From Plasmodium coatneyi (taxonomy: Eukaryota; Apicomplexa; Aconoidasida; Haemosporida; Plasmodiidae): DNA of 64,000 nucleotides. The translations under genes were made by a program, and so were the position numbers. The notes below the pieces were generated by a model. The model was not told where the DNA came from, did not search any database, and saw only the letters and a list, made by a program, of their open reading frames with translations. Position 1 is the stretch's first letter; each line of letters opens with the position of its first letter. The DNA is taken from the NCBI RefSeq assembly GCF_001680005.1, contig NC_033569.1:744001-808000 (forward strand), read 5' to 3'. Shown one piece after another: positions 22,629-32,903 of this stretch.

Positions 22629-24403
22629 CTAAAAGTTGATCGGCACAAACAAACCGTCATGCGCCAGGGAGAAGGAAATATCCGGATATTTATTCGATAA
22701 TTTCTTCAAAAATAAGTTAGTGATATAATGTTCTATATCGCAGGACATTCCAATAAAGTACACTTTTTTCGGCTTAATAAGCAGAGCAATTTTTATACTT
22801 TCGTGTAAGGAAAAATGTGAATAATGTTTTGCCTTATAATAAAGGGCGTCTATGATTAACACTTCCGTGGATCCTATCTTCTTTATATACTCCAATACAT
22901 TGGGTGGTATATAGGAACAGTCGGAAATGTAAACCAACTTTTCATTCTCTCCTATGATATATCCAACACATACGTAGTTACGTCCATGTTGGAACGGAAT
23001 AAATCTGATGCGTTTGTTTTTGTCAAATTGGGTGTATACATAACCGTGTTCGTCTTTTTTCTTGTACGTATGTATGTTTACACAGGTCTCATCATCCGAA
23101 TCGTCATCATTGTCCTTTTCGTCGTTTATCCCATTCGTTTTTATTTTGTTCCCACCATCTGTTTCGTTCTTCTGTGCACTATTTGTGGTACCTTCATTGT
23201 CCTGCTTTGGCATCACAACTGTCCCATCCTTTATCTGACTAGCCGTTTCTTCTTCGAGGATTAATTTGTTATACTTTTCATCCTTGATAACTAACAGGTT
23301 AAGTGCTGCTATTTTGGAAGCGAAAATATTTTCCTTCCTCTTCTTCACCAGGTACTCATATCCATTTCGCAGCCGTTCATATGAAACTGCATTCACGTAA
23401 ATGTCTATTGGGTTCTTCGGGGTGTAGTAGTAACTGTCCCCATTGGCTATTTTGTTGTACTCTTGTAAGTCTCTCAGGTCATCTATTCCGTTCAGCGCGT
23501 CCGTGTGGCTGTGGCTTATCAGTACCGAGTCTAGCTTGATTTCCTGCGGGGTGCAAAACAATCGGGGCAAAATAATCGGAGTGACAAGATGGAGGTTGCA
23601 CAGTGGGGGACACAAAACTGGTGAACAGGGTCATGTAACAAGTCTATCTCCCCCTCGCACTTACGTAGAAGTTAATTTTGTCCTTGTTCCGCAACAGGCT
23701 GTCCCTGAACGTCTTCCCGACGTCAATTAAGACATACGATTCATTTGACTTCACCAACACGGAGATGTTATTTCTTTTATTCTTGGAGTCACCATTCAGT
23801 GCATCGTAACAAGTGTAACATTTTAAACCATCGCAATCCGGGTACCTTTTTCTTAGATACAGATCGTTCAGCTGATCAATACATTCTATATCATGTTCAA
23901 CTAACTCGTCTACAAATTTGTTTATCTGTTCAATGTCTTCCTGCCTCAGTTCCGAGCTCTGGGGTTCCCCCTTATTTCTCTTTGACAAAATTTTGGCGTT
24001 TTTGAAAATGTGCGATAGTTTGGGCGTGGACGATGAGGAACCTGTACCTGCGCGGGGGGAAAACCGGACGAATGGAAAAAATCAGAAGTGATTGGAAGTG
24101 ATAAGGATTGATAAGAAGTGTCACAGGGGGGCTAACACAGGTTGGATGCGAGAAAGAACGCGTTCGGTTCTTGGGACGCCCTTCTGTTATGACTTTTCAC
24201 AGGGCGCGGGGAGGACCATACCCTTCCACCCATTTGTTAAAACGAGCGCAACGTGAAGTGCCTTTCAGGTGTGATATACGCATTGTTCGTGTGTTTTCTC
24301 AAAGCGTATTTTTCTCTTTTTTCCTTTTTCTTTCATTTCAACGTTCGTCGCGCTGCTCTCTCCGTCCAGTACCTAAAAATATGATACCGTTCCCAGTTAT
24401 CAT
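22629..24403 (-). CDS. PhnP-like metallo-beta-lactamase-fold protein, three exons
   Basis: The coding sequence joins 24373-24403, 23665-24047 and 22629-23543 on the minus strand, 442 residues; phases fit at both introns. Exon 1 is only 31 bases and supplies MITGNGIIFL, which together with exon 2 gives the IIFLGTGSSSSTPKL strand that opens metallo-beta-lactamase hydrolases of this type. The metal-binding motif is SHSHTDALNGIDDLR (His139, His141, Asp143); an alanine after the Asp is usual in the HxHADA-GLDDLR branch related to PhnP. Further family features are YISDCSYIP (metal-ligand Asp), HFSLHESIKIA and a C-terminal strand near YFIGMSCDIEH. Acidic and asparagine-rich insertions lie near residues 215-265. 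It should be a zinc- or manganese-dependent hydrolase, perhaps of cyclic phosphodiesters or nucleic acid ends; the substrate is unknown. Confidence 0.85.
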
Positions 24404-25457
24404 ACTTAATGTGAAGTTGGTATGTGTGAGCGGGGGGTTGTTTTGTTGGGTTGGTTTGGTTCACTTTGTTTTCGCTTCGAAAGAGCGGGGGTCACTTTAA
24501 TTCTGCTAATTCGCAGCAAGCAGTGTTACTGGTGGGGCAATGTTTCATTTTGTTGTTTTCAACTGTTGCGTATTTTTGTTAAAAGGGGTTTTCGTTCGAT
24601 CGAGTGGAGTTTAAACTGGGTAAAAAACGGACGAGATTTATTCACGGGGGGGGTAACACTATTTAGCATAGAGGAAGAGAAAATACGCATGCAACAGCGT
24701 TAATTTGCGACGGGTTAAAGTGCTACGGGCCTAACGCGCCAAAACGCGGAACAAAATAAATGTACCCTCCCAATTTGTGCCTCTTTTTTAGTCGCATTTT
24801 GCATACGCTTTCGGGGAAAAAAAGGATAAATAAAAAAAAAAAAAAAAAAAAAAAGGAAACGGAGAAAAAAAAGGGTGACAATTTTAGCTATCGAAATAAA
24901 AAATTATGACTTGGTCAGGTAAAATTAACGTTTTTGACAAAAAAAAAAAAAAAAAAAAAAAAAAACGTATTTTTTCGCTAGTATTACTATAAGTGAAAAA
25001 TTCACAAACCGATGAGCTGATAAACTTACGAAGTGATAAATTTTCCCGTAAAAGGAGGGGACAAGGAAAAAAGAAACCCCAACGTCATACATGTATTATC
25101 TTAAACGCGACAGATGTGTATATGGGTGGAAAATAAAAAAAAAAAAAAGAGGTAGGCTCTCTCCCACTATGCATTTGGTTGAATATTTTTCATGAAAATT
25201 GGGCGATGGCGCGGTTCATACACACACACCTTTGATTATGTGGGACTGTCTTCTTCGTTTTTTTCTTTTTTAAACAATTTATTTGTACCAGCGCTGAGTG
25301 ACAAACGAATGGTATGCTGGCCATTTTTTCCTTTTTCATAGCGCAGGGGAGGCACAACTGTGGCGTCCCTGCGTGTGTGTCCACGGTCTGCTGATCCGCT
25401 AAACGGCGAAACGTCCAATCGGCCAATCGGCCAATCGGTTAATCCGCTGCCGCACGA
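24404..25457. other. Divergent intergenic region
   Basis: About 1 kb between the starts of the metallo-hydrolase (minus) and the leucine-rich repeat gene (plus). It has long A runs near 24832-24854 and 24940-24964 and one near 25133-25148. Presumably a shared promoter region. No gene seen. Confidence 0.55.
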
Positions 25458-26732
25458 ATGGCGCACGAGGAGGCAGAGCGGTCGCTGACGACCAAGTACA
25501 TCCTCATGACGGAGCGGCTAAAAGATAACCAACTGGAGGGCAAAAAAGTAAAGTTGAAGGTCTGCCCCCCGGGGACGAAGGAGCCCATCGACCCAATCGA
25601 CCATGACGTGATAGAACAATTTTGCGACGCTTTAAAAAGGAACACGTCCTTTAATGGCTACCTGGATATATCTTACAACGACTTGAATGAAACGTGCCTT
25701 TTTAACATCCTCTGTACTGTCTACGAATGCAAAAATATAACTGGCTTGAATTTAAGAGGAAATAAAATTACCAATATGCTTTTTAACAAAATTTTACTCA
25801 TTCTTGAAAGTAACAATTTTGAATATATTAATGTGCAAAAGACGGAGTTAAATAATCAGCAAATTAAAAATATCATTTTCTGTTCACTAAACAAGGGGGT
25901 TAAATTTATTAAGCTCCCCTTTTTAAATCTGGACACGTTTCATTTTCTGGTGGAATACTTACGCGACAACAACTCGGTGCAGAAGTTGCATTTTTCTATG
26001 TCGTATGGCCACCAAATGAATTCCTCCCTCACACAGGATGATGAGAATATAGCAAACAATTTTGAAAATTACGTCCACGTATAGATATAGGCAGGCCCGC
26101 TAGTGCACTTAGTTATTACATGGGCTATATGCATGGATGCGTTTCTTCTAACTGTGGTATTAGTACGAGTGGGAGAGTAAATTGTGTGCCTTCTCTCCAC
26201 CGTACAACGCCGCATTCCGCACAATGTTGTTCCACCCCCTTTGTAATTTCTCCGCAGAACTTAAAAAACGCGCTCAAGGAATTTCTCGACGTGATAGAGA
26301 ATAAGGAAAACGTGAAGGACGTCAAGTGCGAAATCGACTTCCACGATCAGGAAGTAGACGAAATGGTTTGTTTCATCCAGGCTGCCTGTGAGAGGCACCG
26401 ACGAATGGAGGGGGACGGCCAAGAGTTGCTCGAAAATAGGATGAACATTACTTCGACGGAGAAGATGCTCCTGCTCATGCCGGACATCGACGGGTATGGC
26501 GGTTACGAAAAAATGAAAAAGCGCTGTGCACACGGAAATATATGCTCGTGTGTATATACACATATAACATGTGTGCGGAAAGATCGCCCAAGCCACCTTG
26601 CACCGAACACATGAAACTCAATTTGAATCCCTTTCCCCAAGGAGGAATAAACATATCGAAAAATTCGAGAAGGAAGTACCGGTTACTTTTGACAAAGACG
26701 TAATAAGTTTTCTCCAAAAGATGTTGCCTTAG
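25458..26732 (+). CDS. Leucine-rich repeat protein, three exons
   Basis: The coding sequence joins 25458-26078, 26258-26493 and 26642-26732, 315 residues, with phases 0 and 2 at the introns (donors GTATAG and GTATGG, acceptors CCGCAG and CCCAAG; the last acceptor is the least certain). Starting from MAHEEAERSLTTKYILM, residues about 55-185 show leucine-rich repeats: FNGYLDISYNDLNETCLFNI, ITGLNLRGNKITNMLFNKIL and FEYINVQKTELNNQQIKNI, of the ribonuclease-inhibitor-like spacing. The C-terminal exons (NALKEFLDVIENKENVKDV and the closing SFLQKMLP) are helical. LRR proteins of this kind are scaffolds; some sit in flagella or the cytoskeleton. I do not recognise a specific ortholog. Its stop lies only 164 bases from the convergent neighbour. 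Confidence 0.78.
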
Positions 26733-26896
26733 GGAGTTTTTTTGAAAAAAAGAGCAAATTGGAATGACTAATAAGGGGAAGTCACGTTCAAAAATGAATT
26801 ACAAAAATGTATGTAATCTGGGGGGGTCGTAAGCGGTTGGTCATCAGGTGGACGCCACGTAGTAAACCCTTCTTGACCTTTTGACCTCTTGACCAC

Positions 26897-29800
26897 TTAG
26901 CCACTTCGCAGGCGCTTCCCCCCGGGTAAGGCCTCTGACCCGTTTGGCCGTTTCACCCCGCTGGGACGCGGCCCGTCCTGCAAAATGCTCATAAGCCTTT
27001 TGTGAAAATCGTTAATGTTAATTTGTATATTCTGACTATCTATACGTTCATCCAGGAGAGTGAGAAACTTCCGAACTTCTGCCATGTGTGTTTGTACCAA
27101 TTGGTCCTTAAAAAGGATTAAGTTATGATCCCCTTGCATGTGCTTAATTGCCTTTATCCTTTTTAGTAATCCCAACAAATTCAGTGTCACCTTTTTGTTA
27201 AATAAGTAGGCATTGTTGCTGGCCAATATGTTGTTCAGGTATAGGCAAATGTGATGAACAAGGTGGGACAATTCATTTAAGCTAAACGTGTTTAGAAAAC
27301 TTTTTTCATTCGTGTTACCTTGACGTAGTAAGTTGGAAATATAATCATTGCAGATCTCATCACGCATAACTTTGTTCACTTTTCTTTTATTGCAATTTTT
27401 GAAGAGGGCCATAATCTGTCTTGAAATAAATTCCCTTTCCTCCAATTGGACAACTTCTGTTTTTATTTTTACCTGACTGTTCAGGTAAAAAGTGACATCA
27501 AAATCGGACGCAAATTTTTTAATAATAATTGGAAAATACTTCTTATACATTCCGTTAAAAAACTCGCTAACATTTAAATACCGCACAAAGGCGCTTTTGA
27601 AAAATATGCTTAAGTATCTTGAATAGCAGTTTCTCAATTGTGGAAAGAAAAAAATAATTTTTAAAAATTCGAGTAAATAATTAATCACTATGTGGCTTTT
27701 ACGAGTTACTCTACTTTCAATAATGTTATAATGCTCTAAACATTTTACCATAATTTTTAAAAGTTCTGTGTTTTTTGTTTCCTTTATTATTATTTTTACA
27801 ATTTTTACGACGCTGTTTTTTATCACTTCGATCAATTTGTTTTTGTCCTGCGCTACAATATCTTTCTTCACTTTGAAGCTCATCATGATGTGTTTGATTT
27901 GTCTGTCCAGGGTGCGAAGGTCCGCTGCGTACATGGCGGGGCGTGATTGAGGGGGGGTCTTGCTGTCCCCGCTGGGCTGGGCTGCGTCGGCTTCCCCAGC
28001 TGCTTCGTCAGCAGTTTCTTCAGCAGCTTCTTCAGAATCTTCCTCGGAATCTTCCTCAGGAGCTTCCTCATCGTTTTCCTCGGGGATTTCTTCAACAGTT
28101 TCTCCAACTGCTTCTTCATCGTTTTCCTCCGTGTTTTCTTCAACAGCTTCTTCATCCTCCTCATCGGAGCCGTCTTCACCACTACCTTCGTCGCTCCCCC
28201 CGCCGATCTGCTCCCCCAAGCGCACACTCATTTTCACCTTGCGCGAAATAACTTCCAGGGATAGAGCCACATAGCACAACGTCCTCACGGTATCCTCGGC
28301 ATTCTGATCCTTCAAGTTCCCCTTCAAATGCTTCAGCAGATACGTGACGTCGTGAAACATATCTGTTCTTTCTTTTTTCTCCACCAGGTCTCCACCCTTC
28401 TGTTTCTTTTTCTTCTCCTCCTTTTTCGGGTCCTCCGCTAGTATGTCCAGGAGGAAGTTGTTCGTCACAACGATGTCACTTTGGTCGTCTCGCTCTTTGT
28501 CTGGGTCGTCTGTCTGGTCGTCCCGTCCCTCGAGTGGGTCCTCCGTTCGGTCGTCTGCCTGGTCGGCGGGGTCGTCCGTTTGGCTGACCGTTTGGTATTC
28601 GGACTGGTGTTCCGTTTGGTCGTCCATTCCGTCACCATCATCATTTTCTACAACATCTTCCGCCTCTACCTCCTCGATCATATCCCGCAGGGACACCCCC
28701 TTCAACCGCCTGTGCATGCGCCTCGAAAATTTCAAGCCCTTCCTTCTGTTCGTGGGTAGGAAGCTGTGCGTTGCGAAAAGTAAAAACTCATTTTTGTACG
28801 CACTGCAGCTGAGCAGTTTACTTAGGGGTACGTAATTCTTCGAAAAAACGATCATCTGTTTTTTTATGTCTTCCGAAAGGGGTTCTTCCAAATCGTGGGC
28901 ACTTGCCACTTTCACCAAAGCGTTGGCGTCAGATAAAATCTTTCGATACCTTTTCTGCAGCTTCTTCCTGTTCACCCTGGAGTCACTGTTTTTTTTTTTC
29001 ATCGAACTGCTCAATGTATGCGTCATGTGAAATATCAAGAGGTTAAAAAGGAAAATAATAACTTTGGCTAGTTCCACCGTTTGAACGTTACATTGTCGTC
29101 GTTTCTGCTCCTCCTCAGCGCTGTCTTTTTTTCCCTTCTTCATCATCGAAACGCACAATTTAATAATTTTTTTTACAACAAGGAAGTTGTTCCTTTTGGC
29201 ACATTTTTTTCCAAACGTTGTTTCAAACTGTAGATATACTTCCCTTTCCGTTGTCTTTATCTTCTTCTTCTTATTCATAATTTTCTCGTAATAATTTTCT
29301 CTGCATAATATGTGCTGCCTTTTACCGTTACAAGAGAGGATGCATTTTTTACCTGACTTGGTCAGGTGAATTATGGCCAAAAATTTATTCACAAAATTGA
29401 ACGTGCATTTTAGTAAAACTTCAAGGGAGCGCAAATTCTTCAGGTACATTTTCGTTCCATCCTTATTCTTATTGTGCAACGCGATCAGCGATTTTAATGT
29501 GGTGAAGCTTTCCCTGGTTAGCTGACTCACGGCAATGTAAATTATATTCATGTCGAACTGCAGGTTTTTCTTCTGAGCGTTGTTGTTGATGTCCACAAAG
29601 GCGATGCTCTTCAAAATGGCGAATGTGTTTTCTTCCTTCTTTTCTGCAACGGCCTTCAGTTCCTTCGCACCTAGGGCGAACTCGTTCATGTTGAGCATTT
29701 TGAGCTTTTTGTTTTGCTTGTCGAAGAGGAGGGCCAGTTGGTTCGCTCCCCCGGTGGGAAACTGGGCAGTATCCACTTGGTGGTCAACCGCATCTACGTT

Positions 29801-31849
29801 ATTCTCCTGGTCGTTGTTCTGCTGCCCATTGTTTGCCTGACCACCCAGAGAGAGAGCATACCTCAGCACATTCCGCAGGACAATCTTCTGCATCAGCAGC
29901 AGCACATTCATCCGATGGTACTTAGTGCCTGTGTCGTGTGCCAGCAGGTAGTGCAGATTTTTGTAATTCAGATCCCTGTTGCTAACAAACTTGTACAGCT
30001 CATTCATGAAGAAGAGGTTCAATACATTCCCGTCAATGTTCAGGTAAAGGCACAGTTTATCTTTTAGTAAATTCAAAAAGGCGTTGTTGTAGAGAAGGTT
30101 GGAAAGTTCCATCGTGGGGATTTTCTGTGCAGGCACAACATCCTTGTTACTCTGTTTGTTACTCGCATGAGAAGCCTCCCTAATGATCTCGCCAATGCGG
30201 AAGGACTTGTAAAAAACAATCTCGTGTAGAATCGGGGAGAAGTCATACAATCTGATAAATCTCCTCGTCAGCATATACAGGAAGGAGAAAACAACGAAGC
30301 AGGAGTAGTCCTGCTCAGTTACGGTTCTGTAAGTTAACTGCACCAGTTCCTGTTTGCTCATATGGCCCTTCTTCTTCGCTAACCATGCAGTGATTAAGTG
30401 GTTGCCTTCGTGGTGGAAATTCTTCCTATGGGAATCTCCCTCATTCTGATCTGCATTATCCACATGGCCGTCCTGCCCATCCCGCGTCTGCCCCTCCTTA
30501 GTGGCATGATTCTGCCTGTGAACCCACTTTTCCTTGCGCTGTTTCTCCCTTTTCGACATGAAATGATTGTTGAATTTACCAGAGGAGAGGTTACAAAGCA
30601 CAGCGAGCTTCACCTTGGATAGACTAAACGCAGGTTCTTCACTCAGCTTAAACATAGCGTCGAACACTTTGTTATACATGGAAAACACATCCTTATATTT
30701 CTTAAACAAGGGGGAGTTATTCTTCCCGCTCTCTGGGAAGACATCCATAATATCGTTGTGGTTCGCATGGAGCAGGTTTACCAAGTAGATCACTACTAAG
30801 CAAAATGTGTTCATGACCGTTTTGTTGTTTTTCTTGTTACTTATAATGGTGAAGCACAAGTGGAGGACATTCCTATAGTCCCTCAAAACGTGGGAGTATA
30901 GATCCAGGATTGTGCTCAATTGGACGGAATCATTTAGCAACCCACAGGTGGTACTAGGGTTTAAATGCAAGCAAGTAATGATCTTCAGTTTGTAGAGAAA
31001 ATACACATAAAGTAGGATCCCGTAATATTTCTTCACAGTAAACTTTGTATTCATTTCTTTCTCCTTCAGCTGAAATATATCTGTAATCCTTTTGTATACA
31101 TTTTTCAGAAAAAAGGGAACCAACCCATTTCTTACGTAAAGGAATAAATTAAACGCTGTGTCTAGGAAAATGGGAAAGTTGGGAAAGTTTGTCACTACAT
31201 TATTCACAACTTGGCTCAACATGAGAATGTACTTTTTGCTCATCATGGAGTTCTTCACGCTTTGGTAGAAGTAGTGTTCGTCCGGAAGTAAGTTTTTGCT
31301 GTCTTCTCTCTTTAGCACTTCCAGATAGATTAGGATGTTGCTCCTGAGCAGGAAGGGCATCATTCGGAACGGACCCCTCTTCGTCTGCTCAGCCTGATCA
31401 CCCTGATCACCCTTTTCACCATTCACATTTTCAGCATTATCCGTCGTGGCGATATCCATCCGGGTAACCTTCTTCACCACCTTGTAGCATTTCTTCACGT
31501 TCGCTCTACGCATGTACTTAAACAAGTAGAAGAGAAAATCGGACAACACTTCTAGGTAGCCATTTTCCTCTTCAAAGGGTACTAATATTTTAAACAGCTT
31601 CCTCAAATTGTGGAACAAAATTTTTTTTTTTTTTTCCTCCAGGGTAGAAATGCTTATTTTTAAGATGTCTCTTTCTAAATCTTCATAAATGATGTTGGCC
31701 AAAAATTCGAACAGCTCCTTCGTTTGCTCTTCCCTTTTTTTGTTCTTCTCACTTAGGATGTTTTTCACGTGTTGTAGGATCTCCTTGTCCACCTTCCTGC
31801 TGCTGCAGTTGGCCAGCACGTCGCTCAGCCGGCTGGAGAGCTTCATCAT
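26897..31849 (-). CDS. Large conserved protein of unknown function
   Basis: Single long open frame, about 1650 residues from the paired ATGs at 31849/31846; an in-frame ATG at 31906 would add 19 residues. I do not recognise a domain. The N-terminal 600 residues and the C-terminal 400 are leucine- and phenylalanine-rich amphipathic helices, as in HEAT/ARM-type scaffolds. They are split by polar low-complexity insertions: a KKK/EEQKRR region (about 915-955), a D/Q/T-rich stretch (about 1105-1145) and a very acidic stretch (about 1240-1310). A basic segment RRKGLKFSRRMHRRLKG lies near residue 1070. The protein ends with a basic tail (KRPNGSEALPGGKRLRSG). Size and composition suggest a nuclear or nucleolar scaffold, but that is inference only. 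It shares a 1 kb divergent promoter region with the next large gene. Confidence 0.75.
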   Translation of the reverse strand: MMKLSSRLSDVLANCSSRKVDKEILQHVKNILSEKNKKREEQTKELFEFLANIIYEDLERDILKISISTLEEKKKKILFHNLRKLFKILVPFEEENGYLEVLSDFLFYLFKYMRRANVKKCYKVVKKVTRMDIATTDNAENVNGEKGDQGDQAEQTKRGPFRMMPFLLRSNILIYLEVLKREDSKNLLPDEHYFYQSVKNSMMSKKYILMLSQVVNNVVTNFPNFPIFLDTAFNLFLYVRNGLVPFFLKNVYKRITDIFQLKEKEMNTKFTVKKYYGILLYVYFLYKLKIITCLHLNPSTTCGLLNDSVQLSTILDLYSHVLRDYRNVLHLCFTIISNKKNNKTVMNTFCLVVIYLVNLLHANHNDIMDVFPESGKNNSPLFKKYKDVFSMYNKVFDAMFKLSEEPAFSLSKVKLAVLCNLSSGKFNNHFMSKREKQRKEKWVHRQNHATKEGQTRDGQDGHVDNADQNEGDSHRKNFHHEGNHLITAWLAKKKGHMSKQELVQLTYRTVTEQDYSCFVVFSFLYMLTRRFIRLYDFSPILHEIVFYKSFRIGEIIREASHASNKQSNKDVVPAQKIPTMELSNLLYNNAFLNLLKDKLCLYLNIDGNVLNLFFMNELYKFVSNRDLNYKNLHYLLAHDTGTKYHRMNVLLLMQKIVLRNVLRYALSLGGQANNGQQNNDQENNVDAVDHQVDTAQFPTGGANQLALLFDKQNKKLKMLNMNEFALGAKELKAVAEKKEENTFAILKSIAFVDINNNAQKKNLQFDMNIIYIAVSQLTRESFTTLKSLIALHNKNKDGTKMYLKNLRSLEVLLKCTFNFVNKFLAIIHLTKSGKKCILSCNGKRQHILCRENYYEKIMNKKKKIKTTEREVYLQFETTFGKKCAKRNNFLVVKKIIKLCVSMMKKGKKDSAEEEQKRRQCNVQTVELAKVIIFLFNLLIFHMTHTLSSSMKKKNSDSRVNRKKLQKRYRKILSDANALVKVASAHDLEEPLSEDIKKQMIVFSKNYVPLSKLLSCSAYKNEFLLFATHSFLPTNRRKGLKFSRRMHRRLKGVSLRDMIEEVEAEDVVENDDGDGMDDQTEHQSEYQTVSQTDDPADQADDRTEDPLEGRDDQTDDPDKERDDQSDIVVTNNFLLDILAEDPKKEEKKKKQKGGDLVEKKERTDMFHDVTYLLKHLKGNLKDQNAEDTVRTLCYVALSLEVISRKVKMSVRLGEQIGGGSDEGSGEDGSDEEDEEAVEENTEENDEEAVGETVEEIPEENDEEAPEEDSEEDSEEAAEETADEAAGEADAAQPSGDSKTPPQSRPAMYAADLRTLDRQIKHIMMSFKVKKDIVAQDKNKLIEVIKNSVVKIVKIIIKETKNTELLKIMVKCLEHYNIIESRVTRKSHIVINYLLEFLKIIFFFPQLRNCYSRYLSIFFKSAFVRYLNVSEFFNGMYKKYFPIIIKKFASDFDVTFYLNSQVKIKTEVVQLEEREFISRQIMALFKNCNKRKVNKVMRDEICNDYISNLLRQGNTNEKSFLNTFSLNELSHLVHHICLYLNNILASNNAYLFNKKVTLNLLGLLKRIKAIKHMQGDHNLILFKDQLVQTHMAEVRKFLTLLDERIDSQNIQININDFHKRLMSILQDGPRPSGVKRPNGSEALPGGKRLRSG
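27965..28215 (-). repeat. Acid-rich low-complexity coding repeat
   Basis: Within the large unknown protein, a run of GAA/GAG/GCT-type codons encodes variations of EEAVEEN, EENDEEAP and SEEAAEETADEAAGEA. The DNA repeats short units of TTCTTCAGCAG / TTCCTCAGGAG type on the plus strand, which also keeps the opposite strand open in several frames (these are shadows, not genes). Likely to vary in length between strains by slippage. Confidence 0.8.
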
Positions 31850-31906
31850 GCAAGCAGGGATGCAAGTGAAGATATCCCGTTCAGGTGGTGGTATGCGTAT
31901 ATACAA

Positions 31907-32903
31907 TATGGGGGCCGCGGCGTCCTACCCCCTGCTACAATTTCCCTGTTGGGAACTTCCTACCCAGCGGGATATAGAACAGTTCGCTTGAAAAATGAAA
32001 ACCGCAAAGGGGTAATATTAATTTACGAAGAGAACGCAAGCAACCACCATCCGCCTTTCAGAAAAGTGGAAAACTTTTTCAAAGAGCGGTTGGTGGCAAA
32101 CCTACAGAGGGAAAATAAATGTTGCGCAAAAAAAAAAAAAAATTATAAGCCAAAAAAAAAAATTTAATAATGAAAAAATTGAAAAAAGGAAAACATGAAA
32201 AGGAGCGCTCTTAAAAAGGGGGGAGGCTTCCTCTTGAAAAAAAAAAAAATAATAAAGTAGCGTCAATAGCGTAGAGTGAAAGTCAAACCGCGGCAAAAGC
32301 GAAAATATGCACTTATTATGTTACATGCATATGTAGGGGGGCGGCCAGAGGCGGCAGCCCCGACGGCGTTGCGGGAAGTAACGTCGCCCCAGTCCGCGCC
32401 GCCGAAAAGAAGGTGGATAAAAATGAGCCGCACTAGCCCTTCATCTTCATCCACATGAAGGAACTGCCCAAACGACTGGTAAAAGCGGCCACTGAAACGA
32501 TTGGTAAGAGTAGCCACCTGATGAAGCTTTCCCTTCCGAAAACGCGCCTTTCGCATGTGGAAGAAATTGTTTGTGTTATACCCCCCCTCTGATCGTCGCG
32601 GAAAAGGGCGAGTTTTTTTTTTCCCCCCCCCGTGGATGCTTCCACCGTGTTGTCCGTATGGGACAGGTGAACGCGTAAACATTTTTTTTCTATACGTGTA
32701 TGTAGGATGCACTAATTTGCGCATGAGCGTATGCATGGCTAAATTGGATCCAATTATAAAAATAAAAGAAATACAACCTGTTGATCAGGCAGTCTGGCCG
32801 AAGATAGGTGCACAGTAGCACACGTGCATCACCACGTTCACATCCTTAAGGAAAGGTCCGGCGAAAGTTGTTCTGCCCCTCTTCCCATAAAAAATGAACA
32901 ATT
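31907..32903. other. Divergent promoter region between two large genes
   Basis: About 1 kb separating two divergent long genes. It has A runs near 32130-32143, 32153-32161 and 32237-32250. A short open frame from 32725 (MSVCMAKLDPIIKIKEI) looks somewhat coding but stops at 32818, and I found no phase-compatible splice into the downstream gene, so I do not call it. Confidence 0.5.

Noticed and set aside
27883..28274. Several overlapping open frames on both strands, rich in S, F, L or R
   Set aside because: They are shadows of the acidic repeat of the minus-strand large gene; repeated GAA/GAG-type codons keep other frames open.
32725..32818. Short frame reading MAKLDPIIKIKEIQPVDQAV as an exon
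   Set aside because: It looks faintly coding, but no donor/acceptor pair keeps frame with the downstream gene, and it stops at once.
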